A DNA stretch of 33,294 nucleotides from Bacillota bacterium (GTDB taxonomy: Bacteria > Bacillota > Sulfobacillia > RBS10-35 > JAJYVN01). The notes beneath the pieces were generated by a model that saw only the letters and a list, made by a program, of their open reading frames with translations, ran no database searches and was not told where the DNA came from. Position numbers and translations under genes: made by a program. The stretch covers positions 1-33,294 of the forward strand of contig JAJYVN010000003.1 of the NCBI GenBank assembly GCA_021791995.1, in the 5' to 3' direction. This document shows positions 25,278 to 33,255 of the stretch, piece by piece; the stretch's first letter is position 1, and every line of letters begins with the position of its first letter.

Positions 25278-27050
25278 GTGAGTCAGGATAGGTTAAGTCC
25301 CCAACTCACCCGCAGGCGTATGTTGGTCGCCGTTGCCGGAGCTGGTGTGACCTCGTTGCTCGCGGCGTGCGGTTCACGCCACTCGTCTCCAACGTCCACG
25401 CACAGTTCGAGCACCTCGGCCTCGGCCTCGGCCAACAGCCTGCCGGTTCCACGCGAGCAGTCTTTCGTGCAGGACGTTGGGCCGTTCACATACTTCAACT
25501 CGTTCAATCCGTTCTGGCCGAAGGGGAGGGATTACGACAACGGCTTTAATCAGTTCGTGGTTGAGCCGTACTTTTTCCTGAACATTCCCACCGGTAAGGT
25601 AGTACCATGGTTGGCTCTGTCGTATACACCTGCCAGTGACTACGCCTCTGGGGTGATGACACTACGGCAAGGTGTGAACTGGTCCGACGGCCAGCCCTTC
25701 ACCTCCGCAGACGTCGTCTTCTCCTTCGGCGCTGCTGCAGAAAATGCAGAGGAATTCGCCTATGCAAGCTTAAACGGTGTCATTGACACCGTGACGGCGC
25801 TAGACAAGTACACTGTCCAGTTCAAGTTCCAATCGCCGCAACCACGATTTGCACAGTCGATTCTGTACGACAATGGCAACATCGCCGCCTACGTTGTTCC
25901 TGAGCATGTCTGGAGCGGCCAGAACGTGCTCACTTTCACCAACGATCCGCCCGTGACCACGGGGGCCTTTCTGCTCGATCAGTCCAACCCGACCCTCGGG
26001 ATGATCATCTGGAAGCGGAATGAAAACTACTGGGGCAAGGCCATTGGCAATTTTCCAAAGATGCAATACATTGTCTCCCGTACACCGGCACCGCCGGATG
26101 AGGAGCTCATCGACTTCAGCCGCGGGGTCATGGACATACCAGGCGGTCTCTCTTCCGCGCAGGCAACACTGGCCCAAAGCCAGTACAAGGCCATTCTTGA
26201 CGTAGTCCCAACGGGCCCGCTGGCCTTGTACTTCAACTGTGCAACCGCGCCATTCAGTAACCAGCAACTGCGCCACGCGATCGCCATGCTGTGCAACCGC
26301 ACCTCCATGGGAAAGCTCTGGTCGCCTCCAACGACCGGATGCACCTTCCCCTGGATGGACAATGGTACGCTGAAGCAGTACCAGACTTCAACAGCGCAGT
26401 CCGCGCTTAACAACGGTCAATACCTCTACAATCCGACCGCCGCGGGCCAACTGCTGGACCAGATTGCTCCTAAGAATTCCTCCGGGCAGCGGATGCTCAA
26501 CGGGCAGCCGCTAACGTTCTCCGTGGCATTCAACGACACGTTGACCTCACCCTCCGATGCGATCGTCACGCTGCTGGCGTCGGAGTGTAAGACCCAAGGC
26601 ATTACCGTTCAGGTGGAGTCGAATTCCGACGGTGCGACGTTTCTAGACGCCATGCGTCGTGGAAGCTATCAGGCGTGGCTGTACGGTGCCCCAGGTAGTG
26701 CGATTGACCCCCTCGGTCTATATGCGGCCCTGGTTTCGACCGGTGTGCCGCCGGTCGGCCAACCGACGGCGAACCAGGATTTTCCGCGCCTCAACGATTC
26801 CAAGCTCAACAGCCTTGTGGCTAGCCTCACGTCTGCGGCACCGGGTAGCGCGAGTGCCAGCCTCTACGACCAAACCTTCCAGCAATTCATCACCGATTGC
26901 CCATTTGTTGCTCTGGTGCAGGAAGTGAATCAGTTCGTTGCCAGCACGCACGTGTGGAAGGGTTGGCCGACCGGTGCCGACATGTATGTAAGTGCCGACG
27001 TGCAATGGTCCACATTCGCTCAGGCGCTCTTCAAGCTCACATCGGTGTGA
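25278..27050 (+). CDS. Dpp/Opp-type solute-binding lipoprotein (SBP family 5)
   Basis: This 590-residue extracytoplasmic binding protein begins with TRRRMLVAVAGAG (11-23), a hydrophobic stretch and the lipobox LAAC, with Cys31 as the lipidation site. The twin arginines make Tat export of the lipoprotein possible. A Ser/Thr/Ala-rich linker (33-53) follows. The mature part has the family 5 pattern, including LRQGVNWSDGQPFTSADVVF and, later, NQQLRHAIAMLCNR. Family 5 proteins bind peptides, but many from sugar operons bind oligosaccharides or glycosides, which fits the neighbours. I chose the GTG at 25278, with GGGAGG about nine bases before. It heads the importer operon, and a large stem-loop follows the stop. 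Confidence 0.92.
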   Translation: MSQDRLSPQLTRRRMLVAVAGAGVTSLLAACGSRHSSPTSTHSSSTSASASANSLPVPREQSFVQDVGPFTYFNSFNPFWPKGRDYDNGFNQFVVEPYFFLNIPTGKVVPWLALSYTPASDYASGVMTLRQGVNWSDGQPFTSADVVFSFGAAAENAEEFAYASLNGVIDTVTALDKYTVQFKFQSPQPRFAQSILYDNGNIAAYVVPEHVWSGQNVLTFTNDPPVTTGAFLLDQSNPTLGMIIWKRNENYWGKAIGNFPKMQYIVSRTPAPPDEELIDFSRGVMDIPGGLSSAQATLAQSQYKAILDVVPTGPLALYFNCATAPFSNQQLRHAIAMLCNRTSMGKLWSPPTTGCTFPWMDNGTLKQYQTSTAQSALNNGQYLYNPTAAGQLLDQIAPKNSSGQRMLNGQPLTFSVAFNDTLTSPSDAIVTLLASECKTQGITVQVESNSDGATFLDAMRRGSYQAWLYGAPGSAIDPLGLYAALVSTGVPPVGQPTANQDFPRLNDSKLNSLVASLTSAAPGSASASLYDQTFQQFITDCPFVALVQEVNQFVASTHVWKGWPTGADMYVSADVQWSTFAQALFKLTSV

Positions 27051-27070
27051 GAAAGCTCGGTTCTGGCGGA

Positions 27071-27110
27071 TGGGTCGCGGCTCATTATGGATGTGCCGAC
27101 CCGCGACCCA
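27071..27110 (+). promoter_or_regulatory. Perfect 10-bp stem-loop between the binding-protein and permease genes
   Basis: TGGGTCGCGG at 27071-27080 pairs exactly with CCGCGACCCA at 27101-27110 around a 20-base loop. It begins 20 bases after the binding-protein stop and ends 51 bases before the permease start. No T-run follows, so it is unlikely to be a simple terminator. In known importer operons such a structure protects the upstream message, so that binding protein outnumbers permease. Confidence 0.6.
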
Positions 27111-27161
27111 CTGGCCGAACTCACAACGCTCCGGTACATACATTTCGATCGGAGGTTGAGC

Positions 27162-28259
27162 ATGGAACGTCGGGGAGCTGTCCCCCACGCCCCTCAGGAA
27201 TCGCAGCTGGCGGACTCCGTGCCGAACACTGCCCTGCGGGCCGCTCGCATTGTCCGTAGGCGCCGGGTTCTGATGGTCGTCGTTCGCCGACTCGGCGGAT
27301 ACGTCCTCAGCATCTGGGCGGCATTTACCGTGACGTTCATCTTCTTTCATCTGATACCTGGGAGCCCGATCGATGCATATGCGCAGCAAATGGAGAATCA
27401 ATTTGGCCAGCAGGTGCCGCTGTCTTCCCAGGTTATCGCGTTCTGGAACAAGGAGTTCGGCCTAAACGGCAACGTCTTTGAGCAGTACTACCGCTACCTC
27501 ACGAATACCCTATTACGAGGCAATATGGGGCCATCATTTATCGCCTTTCCAGAGCCGGCATCCGAACTAATCTTCCACGCCCTTCCGTGGACGGTGGGGC
27601 TCTTTGGCTCGGCAGTGCTTATCTCGTGGATCATGGGGCTGGTGGCCGGGCTACTGCTCGCGTGGTTTAAGGACACAGTTGTGGCTCCCACCCTCACGAC
27701 GCTCGCCTTGGCTGGTGCGCAGATCCCGTACTACCTGGCTGCGTTGGGGCTCGTCTTTCTCTTCGCTTTTATCTTACTTTGGCTTCCCCAGCAGGGCGCG
27801 TACGCCGCTTCCTTGACTCCGCACTTTGACTTCCGATTCATCGGGAGCGTTTTGAAGCATTCGATCCTTCCGGGCTGCTCACTGGTGATCACCTCCTTTT
27901 TGGGGTGGGCGATCTCCACGCGTGCCTTAGTAGTCAGCATCATGGGCGAGGACTTTTTGCTCTACGCGGAGGCGAAGGGGTTGAGAACTGGTACGATTCT
28001 GCGGCACTACGTACTCCGCAACGCCATGTTGCCGCAAATTACAGGGCTTGGGATCTCGCTGGGGTTCGCCGTGAACGGGGCCTACCTCGTCAGCTACATC
28101 TTTAATTATCCCGGGATCGGTTTGCTCCTGGTCAACGCGCTCACACAACTCGACTACAACGTCCTGGAGGGTATTGTCCTGATTTCCATCGTGACAGTGC
28201 TGACCGCAAACCTGCTGCTCGACCTGTGCTTGCCGTTGGTTGACCCACGCATTGAGTGA
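27162..28259 (+). CDS. Dpp/Opp-type ABC permease (DppB-like)
   Basis: This 365-residue inner-membrane permease has a first span at about residues 45-65 (YVLSIWAAFTVTFIFFHLIP), a large outer loop, and five further spans. The cytoplasmic ATPase-contact loop (EAA motif) reads EAKGLRTGTILRHYVLRNA. The HLIPGSPID segment after the first span is characteristic of the DppB branch. The ATG at 27162 follows GGAGG at seven bases. About 40 residues precede the first span, longer than usual and Arg-rich, so a later start at one of the internal Met or Val codons cannot be excluded. It pairs with the next permease to form the membrane channel. Confidence 0.92.
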   Translation: MERRGAVPHAPQESQLADSVPNTALRAARIVRRRRVLMVVVRRLGGYVLSIWAAFTVTFIFFHLIPGSPIDAYAQQMENQFGQQVPLSSQVIAFWNKEFGLNGNVFEQYYRYLTNTLLRGNMGPSFIAFPEPASELIFHALPWTVGLFGSAVLISWIMGLVAGLLLAWFKDTVVAPTLTTLALAGAQIPYYLAALGLVFLFAFILLWLPQQGAYAASLTPHFDFRFIGSVLKHSILPGCSLVITSFLGWAISTRALVVSIMGEDFLLYAEAKGLRTGTILRHYVLRNAMLPQITGLGISLGFAVNGAYLVSYIFNYPGIGLLLVNALTQLDYNVLEGIVLISIVTVLTANLLLDLCLPLVDPRIE

Positions 28260-28278
28260 TGAAGGAGCGAATCGTGCC

Positions 28279-29136
28279 TTGAGAAGTACGCATTGGGACG
28301 GGCGGCTGCTGGCTGGGATGGTGATTACGGGCCTGATTGTTGTGGTTGCTGCTTCCGAACCGTGGCTCGCACCCTTCTGGTCCGGGGCAGCCGGTCCAAC
28401 CGCAGTTGGCATATTCGCTTCCTGGTCTCATCCACAATGGGCGCATCCGCTCGGTACCAATCAGTTTGGCCAGGACATCCTGGCGCTGACGCTGCTCGGG
28501 TTACGCAACTCCCTCGTGGTCGGCCTCCAAGCCGGCATCCTTGGGACATTCATCGGGATCTGCGTCGGCTTCACCTCCGGCTACTTTGGCGGGACCGTTG
28601 TTGATGAGGCGCTACGCACGGTGACCGACGCCTGGTTGGTCATTCCGAGCTTTCCACTGATCGCTGTACTTGCCGCGTTTGTGCGGAACCTGTCCGTTAC
28701 GGAACTGGCGATCATTTTGGGCATATTCAGTTGGGCAGGTGCCGCTAGGGCTATCCGAGCGCAGGTGCTGATGCTCCGTTCGATGGCGTACGTCGATATG
28801 GCGCGCCTATCCGGGGCGGGCCATATCGCGGTTATCGGACAAGAACTGCTACCCAACATGTATCCTTATCTCGGAGTCGGGCTCGCCAGCAGCATTATGG
28901 GTGCCATTGGGTCGCTCGTCGGTCTGTCGATCATCGGGCTGGGGCAAAACGCATTCTCCCTCGGCACGCTCATTCAATACGGACTGTCCGAGGGAGTTTT
29001 GAGTATCGGGTTCAGCCAAATCATTGTTGTGCCCGTGTTGATTCTGATTGCGCTATTTGTGGGGCTAAACCTGATTAACGTTGGTCTCGATGTCCAGTTC
29101 AACCCACGCTTGAAGGGGTCCAAGAGCCGAGGTTGA
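28279..29136 (+). CDS. Dpp/Opp-type ABC permease (DppC-like)
   Basis: This 285-residue permease is the partner of the preceding gene. It has an N-terminal span (GMVITGLIVVVAASEPWLAP), then the HPLGTNQFGQDI segment typical of the DppC branch, and a five-span core. The EAA-like loop reads DMARLSGAGHIAVIGQELLPN. I chose the TTG at 28279 because AAGGAG lies 11 bases before and the gene then begins 19 bases after the dppB-like stop. Another TTG at 28240 would overlap that gene. Together with the two ATPases downstream it completes the importer. Confidence 0.9.
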   Translation: MRSTHWDGRLLAGMVITGLIVVVAASEPWLAPFWSGAAGPTAVGIFASWSHPQWAHPLGTNQFGQDILALTLLGLRNSLVVGLQAGILGTFIGICVGFTSGYFGGTVVDEALRTVTDAWLVIPSFPLIAVLAAFVRNLSVTELAIILGIFSWAGAARAIRAQVLMLRSMAYVDMARLSGAGHIAVIGQELLPNMYPYLGVGLASSIMGAIGSLVGLSIIGLGQNAFSLGTLIQYGLSEGVLSIGFSQIIVVPVLILIALFVGLNLINVGLDVQFNPRLKGSKSRG

Positions 29137-29140
29137 GTGG

Positions 29141-29158
29141 CCGACCGCTGGCGGTCGG
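29141..29158 (+). promoter_or_regulatory. Stem-loop overlapping the ribosome site of the dppD-like gene
   Basis: CCGACCG (29141-29147) pairs perfectly with CGGTCGG (29152-29158) around a CTGG loop. The right arm runs straight into GGAGGGGAG, which precedes the ATG at 29167. The structure lies just after the permease stop, so it could lower or couple translation of the ATPase gene. Confidence 0.5.
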
Positions 29159-29166
29159 GAGGGGAG

Positions 29167-30261
29167 ATGTGGGGCGGCGTGGATGGATTGACCGAGCCCG
29201 ATAAGCCAGTGCTGGAGGTCGAGGACCTCGCGGTGCATTACCACGGCGCAGGCACGACCTTTCGGGTGGTAGATGGGGCTTCATTGCGTCTGCGACGCGA
29301 GGAGATCCTGGGACTGGCCGGTGAATCCGGGTGTGGCAAGTCGACCATGGTCGAGGGGATTCTGCGACTGGTGCAAGCTCCGGGTGAGATTCCATCCGGC
29401 CGCGTGCTCTTCCACCCCCGCACTGGGCCCGCTGTGGACATTCTACGGCTTGGGGCGGAAGAGGTCCGACGATTGCGCTGGACGGCTTTGGCGTACGTCC
29501 CGCAGGGGTCCATGAACTCGCTAAATCCCGTCGCTCGTATTGCCGACCAACTCACCGACGCGATGACGGCGCATGGCGTGCCGACGGACAAGATCACACT
29601 GTCCCGACTCGGGAGCCTGTTGGCTTCGGTTGGCCTCTCGCCTGATCTCCTGAGCGCGTATCCCCACCAACTGTCGGGGGGGATGCGGCAACGCGTGTTG
29701 ATCGCCAACAGTTTGGCGCTTGGACCTGATGTGGTAATCGCGGACGAACCAACCACGGGCCTTGACGTCAACGCCCAACGGATGGTGTTGGAAACGCTGC
29801 TACGCGCACGGCGGGAGCATCACAGCGCGCTACTATTCGTCAGTCACGACCTCGCGGTGCATGCGGAATTGGTGGACCGGGTTGCCGTGATGTATGCTGG
29901 ACAGGTCGTTGAACTCGGCGAAGTTGAAGAAATCTTCAGTACGGCGCTGCACCCGTACACAATAGGTTTGCTTGCTTCCATGCCGCGTATGGAGGGACCA
30001 CGCAAGCGTCTCTTTGGCATTCCGGGGTTGGCCCCGAGCCCGGCGAACTGGCCGGTCGGTTGCCGCTTCCATCCTCGGTGCCCCTTCGCGTTCGATCGCT
30101 GCCGTTCCGAGTCTCCGGTAAGCCGGGAGGACGCCTCGGGGCACTTGGTGGCATGTCATCTGTACGAACCGACCGAGAGCAAACGCCTTGACGCGATGCG
30201 CGCCCGATTGACTCTAGACGGCGGACGGTTTGGCACCCGACTGCAAGATCACCCGGTTTGA
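29167..30261 (+). CDS. Dpp/Opp-type ABC transporter ATPase (DppD-like)
   Basis: This 364-residue ATPase has Walker A GESGCGKS (52-59), Q-loop Gln113, signature LSGGM (169-173), Walker B VVIADEP (189-195) and switch His227. The C-terminal oligopeptide/dipeptide extension contains a cysteine cluster (CRFHPRCPFAFDRC) typical of DppD/OppD. It energises the two permeases on the cytoplasmic face. The ATG at 29167 sits close behind GGAGGGG; GTG at 29137 directly after the upstream stop and GTG at 29179 are alternatives. It overlaps or abuts the stem-loop described above. The next ATPase gene follows after 29 bases. Confidence 0.93.
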   Translation: MWGGVDGLTEPDKPVLEVEDLAVHYHGAGTTFRVVDGASLRLRREEILGLAGESGCGKSTMVEGILRLVQAPGEIPSGRVLFHPRTGPAVDILRLGAEEVRRLRWTALAYVPQGSMNSLNPVARIADQLTDAMTAHGVPTDKITLSRLGSLLASVGLSPDLLSAYPHQLSGGMRQRVLIANSLALGPDVVIADEPTTGLDVNAQRMVLETLLRARREHHSALLFVSHDLAVHAELVDRVAVMYAGQVVELGEVEEIFSTALHPYTIGLLASMPRMEGPRKRLFGIPGLAPSPANWPVGCRFHPRCPFAFDRCRSESPVSREDASGHLVACHLYEPTESKRLDAMRARLTLDGGRFGTRLQDHPV

Positions 30262-30290
30262 GCGTGACATGGGGAAAAGGGGGGCTGGAC

Positions 30291-31319
30291 GTGTCCGGGG
30301 CCCTATTGGAAACGCGGTCATTGTCCCGCGTGTTCTGGCAGCGTCGTTTGGGACGCCCTGTGCAAGTCCGAGCGGTCTCTGATGTGAACCTGACACTCGG
30401 GTCGTCAGGAGGAGAGGTGTTGTCTGTCGTTGGGGAGAGCGGCAGTGGAAAATCAACGCTCGCTCGGCTAATTCTCGGACTCGATCGTCCGAGCGCGGGC
30501 AACGTGTTCTACCGAGGGGAGGATGTCGCGCGGTTCGTTGGTGCCAAGCGGCGACAATTTCGCCGTGAGGTGCAGGCAGTCTTTCAGGATCCCTATGCGA
30601 TCTTTAATCCGTTTTATACCGTGGACCGTGTGCTGGCGCAGCCGCTGCGTCGCTTTCACTTGGCGTCGTCCCTCCACGAGGCGCAGCAGCGCATGGAGGA
30701 CTCACTCCGTGCCGTTGACCTTCGGCCACGCGACGTGCTTGGCCGCTACCCGCACCAACTCTCTGGCGGCGAACGCCAACGGGTCATGCTGGCCCGACTA
30801 CACCTATTGCGACCGCAACTGGTGATCGCCGACGAACCCGTGTCGATGATTGACGCGGCCCTGCGGACGATGTTTTTGAATATTCTCCTGGATTTCCGGG
30901 ATGCGGGGATGTCGTGTCTGTTTATAACCCATAATCTAGAGACGTCCTACTACCTCGGTGGCAATGCCCTGGTGCTCTACCAGGGACGCGTCGTCGAGCG
31001 TGCGCCCATCGACCGAATACTCCACGCCCCGAAACACCCTTACACGCAGATGCTTGTGAGCTCCATTCCGGTGCCCGACCCAAAGAAGCGATGGAAGACA
31101 TCCCTCCCGGAGTCGGCAATCGAGAGTGGCGAGACGGTGGGATCTGCCGGATGTCCGTTTTTGGTTAGGTGCCCGTATGCGATGGAGGTCTGCCGACGGC
31201 AGGATCCGCCCATGATGTCTGTCGGGGATGGGCAAGAGGCCGCTTGCTTTCTCCTCGCCGACCGGGGAGGCGTTCGCGGCTCGATGGCCCCTATGTGTAA
31301 GGCGGAGGAATCGGGGTGA
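30291..31319 (+). CDS. Dpp/Opp-type ABC transporter ATPase (DppF-like)
   Basis: This 342-residue second ATPase of the importer has Walker A GESGSGKST (48-56), Q-loop Gln99, signature LSGGE (157-161), Walker B LVIADEP (177-183) and His214. The D-loop reads SMID where SALD is usual. The C-terminal extension keeps the cysteine cluster (CPFLVRCPYAMEVC). I chose the GTG at 30291 because AAAGGGGGG precedes it by seven bases; a TTG at 30258 overlapping the upstream stop would add 11 residues. It ends the contiguous transporter operon. The following oxidoreductase gene is 353 bases away. Confidence 0.93.
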   Translation: MSGALLETRSLSRVFWQRRLGRPVQVRAVSDVNLTLGSSGGEVLSVVGESGSGKSTLARLILGLDRPSAGNVFYRGEDVARFVGAKRRQFRREVQAVFQDPYAIFNPFYTVDRVLAQPLRRFHLASSLHEAQQRMEDSLRAVDLRPRDVLGRYPHQLSGGERQRVMLARLHLLRPQLVIADEPVSMIDAALRTMFLNILLDFRDAGMSCLFITHNLETSYYLGGNALVLYQGRVVERAPIDRILHAPKHPYTQMLVSSIPVPDPKKRWKTSLPESAIESGETVGSAGCPFLVRCPYAMEVCRRQDPPMMSVGDGQEAACFLLADRGGVRGSMAPMCKAEESG

Positions 31320-31672
31320 CCCGTGAGGCCGGTTGGAGCCAATGCAGTTTGCCTAGGAGCAGGCAACGATCTACGTAGGGCAGGTCCACGGCAAAGTCGG
31401 TGGCGAGAGGGAAGACACCATGGAATGAAATGGGGCGGCGAGGTCAGTAACCGATTGCATGAATGAGAAAATGTGTTGCCGGATCATGGCAGCAAGCACG
31501 ATGTTATGTCAGTACGATGTCGTAACGAAGGCAAAGGGGGACGGCGACTGGGTTAGGACGACGCTTTATGCATCACGGGAGGGGCTGGCTGGCAAAGCCA
31601 GCGGTAAGCGCGGTGCGGCAGACCGCATACACGTAAATGTTTGCGCGGTACACGAAGTTAGGAGGTGCGCCC
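31320..31672 (+). other. Intergenic leader with three small hairpins
   Basis: This 353-base gap has no convincing gene. An ATG-started frame at 31459-31743 has no ribosome site and overlaps the next gene. A stem-loop TTGCCT/AGGCAA (31349-31366) lies 30 bases after the ATPase stop and might be a weak terminator, but no T-run follows. Two small hairpins lie near the next gene: GCTGGC-AAA-GCCAGC (31588-31602) and TGCGG-CAGA-CCGCA (31614-31627). They end about 45 bases before the start and could affect expression. I could not identify a promoter. Base composition is locally less GC-rich than in the genes. Confidence 0.4.
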
Positions 31673-32701
31673 GTGGCCGTGACGACTGCGCTGATCGGAT
31701 GCGGACCGAGAGGCACGGAGTGGATTGGCCCCGCGTTGGCTAGTTCGGATAAATTCTCCCTAGTGGCCGTCTGTGACACCGATACGCCTCGGATGCTCGC
31801 GGCAGCCGCCAAATTGGGTGTGCCAGCAGAGGGTGATCTGGGGCGTCTACTATCGGATCGTGCGCTGCAGAGCGTCATCATCACGACCGGCACCCGCTCC
31901 CATGTACCGGTTGCACTCCAGGCCGTAGCGGCTGGCAAGCACATCTATGTGGAGAAGCCCCTGGCCGACACCTCCCGTGCAGCCCTCCTCCTTGCGAACG
32001 CAGCCCAAAAGGCCAACGTGGTTGCCGTGGTGGGGTACCAATTTCGAGCCACCCCCTTTGCGATGGCTCTTTCCGTTGAACTCCCAGCCATCCATACGGT
32101 GCAGGCCCTCCTGACCGCGCACCGTCTCCCACTGATGCAGCAATTCTTCATCCCTGATCATTACGGTGGCATTATGGACGATACAACCCATGTGATCCAT
32201 CTCGCACTGTGGGCGATGGGCGGCAAGCCAGACGGCGTCATGGCGCATGTGCGCCGCGGCACGGTCGCGGCCGACCGCACGATCGACTGCGTGACCCTGC
32301 TGGTCGACTTCGATCAACGGAGCCGCGCCGCGGCCATTCAGAGCAGTATGTTCGGTGCCCGCCAGGCGACCAACATTATTCAGTTTGTTGGTACGCACGG
32401 CATCATCACCAGCACCGATTGGCAGACGTTACGGGTATCGCGTCACGCAGGTGTGCATGAACCGGGGCCCAAAGCACCCGAGGGTCTGACGGTCCTGACA
32501 CTCGAGACACCCAAGACCGGATACCAACGCGACACAACAGCGCTCCTTGAGCACTTTGCCGATCTCATTTCTGGCGCAGCCGACCCGACCCGGCCACATG
32601 CCTGCACGCTGGAACAGGGCGCAGCGGTAATCGCGGTGATGGAGGCCATGGTGCGATCGCATGAAGAGGGGCGTCGCATCGCATTGACGGAAGTTCTCTG
32701 A
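31673..32701 (+). CDS. Gfo/Idh/MocA-family oxidoreductase, third copy, H-x-x-H variant
   Basis: This 342-residue protein has the NAD(P) loop ALIGCGPRG (6-14) and an intact EKP motif (YVEKPLAD, E94-K95-P96). The substrate-domain motif reads GGIMDDTTHVIH, so the usual H-x-x-D is His171-x-x-His174; the change may alter catalysis or metal use. It presumably oxidises or reduces a sugar intermediate. The GTG at 31673 is preceded by TTAGGAGGT at seven bases, one of the best ribosome sites in the window; a longer frame from 31637 has none. It follows the importer operon on the same strand and is the last intact gene before the flanking repeat. It is clearly divergent from the other two family members in the block. 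Confidence 0.88.
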   Translation: MAVTTALIGCGPRGTEWIGPALASSDKFSLVAVCDTDTPRMLAAAAKLGVPAEGDLGRLLSDRALQSVIITTGTRSHVPVALQAVAAGKHIYVEKPLADTSRAALLLANAAQKANVVAVVGYQFRATPFAMALSVELPAIHTVQALLTAHRLPLMQQFFIPDHYGGIMDDTTHVIHLALWAMGGKPDGVMAHVRRGTVAADRTIDCVTLLVDFDQRSRAAAIQSSMFGARQATNIIQFVGTHGIITSTDWQTLRVSRHAGVHEPGPKAPEGLTVLTLETPKTGYQRDTTALLEHFADLISGAADPTRPHACTLEQGAAVIAVMEAMVRSHEEGRRIALTEVL

Positions 32702-32776
32702 AGAGCCTGCTACGGGTGGGTCCAAGGTCGGCGGTAGGCAGAGGGGGCGTCACTGGAAGGTGGCTAACCCCTTTTA

Positions 32777-32956
32777 GTGTTGCCCTCGCCTAGCCAGTCG
32801 TCCCTCCTGTTCTCGGACCCGTACCTGCCACTTCTGGACCTACTGCTGACGGATGGATTGTGCATCAAGGCGTTCGTTGAAGGTTGGCATGGTGGGGAAG
32901 GACATCCCTTCCATTGGACGTTTCACGGTTATCCGATGGATAAGAATGCTGCGTAG
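32777..32956 (+). pseudogene. 59-codon remnant ending in the repeat-encoded peptide
   Basis: A short frame from GTG at 32777 to TAG at 32954-32956. It ends in FHWTFHGYPMDKNAA, equivalent to the frameshifted end DWTFHGYPMEEAA of copy A, with the stop at the same place. An upstream IKAFVE segment is also shared with copy A. No ribosome site precedes the GTG and the N-terminal part has no counterpart that I can align. It is best read as the tail of a lost gene, possibly from a mobile element. I do not recognise the family. Confidence 0.35.
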
Positions 32957-33130
32957 CTGCCCAAGCCGAAGGCGCTCTCTCCGGCTAGTGATTTCCGCAT
33001 CTACATGGACGGGTCCACGGACCGCATCCGATCATCTACACCCAGGACCAAGATGGACCCTGGAACCGCGCACACCCCACCGCCCTACAAGGTGGCCAAT
33101 ACCAACGCGGTATGGCCGACATCACGGTAC
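32850..33130 (+). repeat. Diverged inverted repeat, copy B (pairs with 17722-18015)
   Basis: The plus strand here aligns with the minus strand of copy A over roughly 280 bases, with small insertions and deletions. Long identical blocks include TGGACGTTTCACGGTTATCC, GATCATCTACACC, GATGGACCCT and GAACCGCGCAC, while the regions between differ. Alignment fades on the far side at about 33130 and on the near side at about 32850. It lies 150 bases after the last carbohydrate gene. Inverted placement about 15 kb from copy A is the main structural feature of the window. Confidence 0.75.
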
Positions 33131-33205
33131 TCGTGAACGAGCTCAGATTGGTGCTGACATCTTCTTAACTGGATGCCACGTCGATTCCGGAGTAGACATC
33201 GACGC
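33131..33205. other. Short non-coding stretch before the right-edge gene
   Basis: Nothing recognisable between the end of repeat copy B and the promoter of the right-edge helix-turn-helix gene. No hairpin or ribosome site was seen. Confidence 0.4.
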
Positions 33206-33234
33206 TTGACATTACGCGCCGGTGATCGGATGAT
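33206..33234 (+). promoter_or_regulatory. Promoter of the right-edge helix-turn-helix gene
   Basis: A perfect -35 TTGACA (33206-33211) is followed after 17 bases by GATGAT (33229-33234). Transcription would start about 15 bases before the ATG at 33256, which leaves room for the AAGGG ribosome site at 33246-33250. Confidence 0.45.
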
Positions 33235-33255
33235 GACCCTATGATAAGGGAACAG

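Noticed and set aside
31459..31743. ATG-started frame of 94 codons between the importer and the last oxidoreductase.
   Set aside because: It lacks a ribosome site, overlaps the start of the oxidoreductase gene and shows no recognisable motif.
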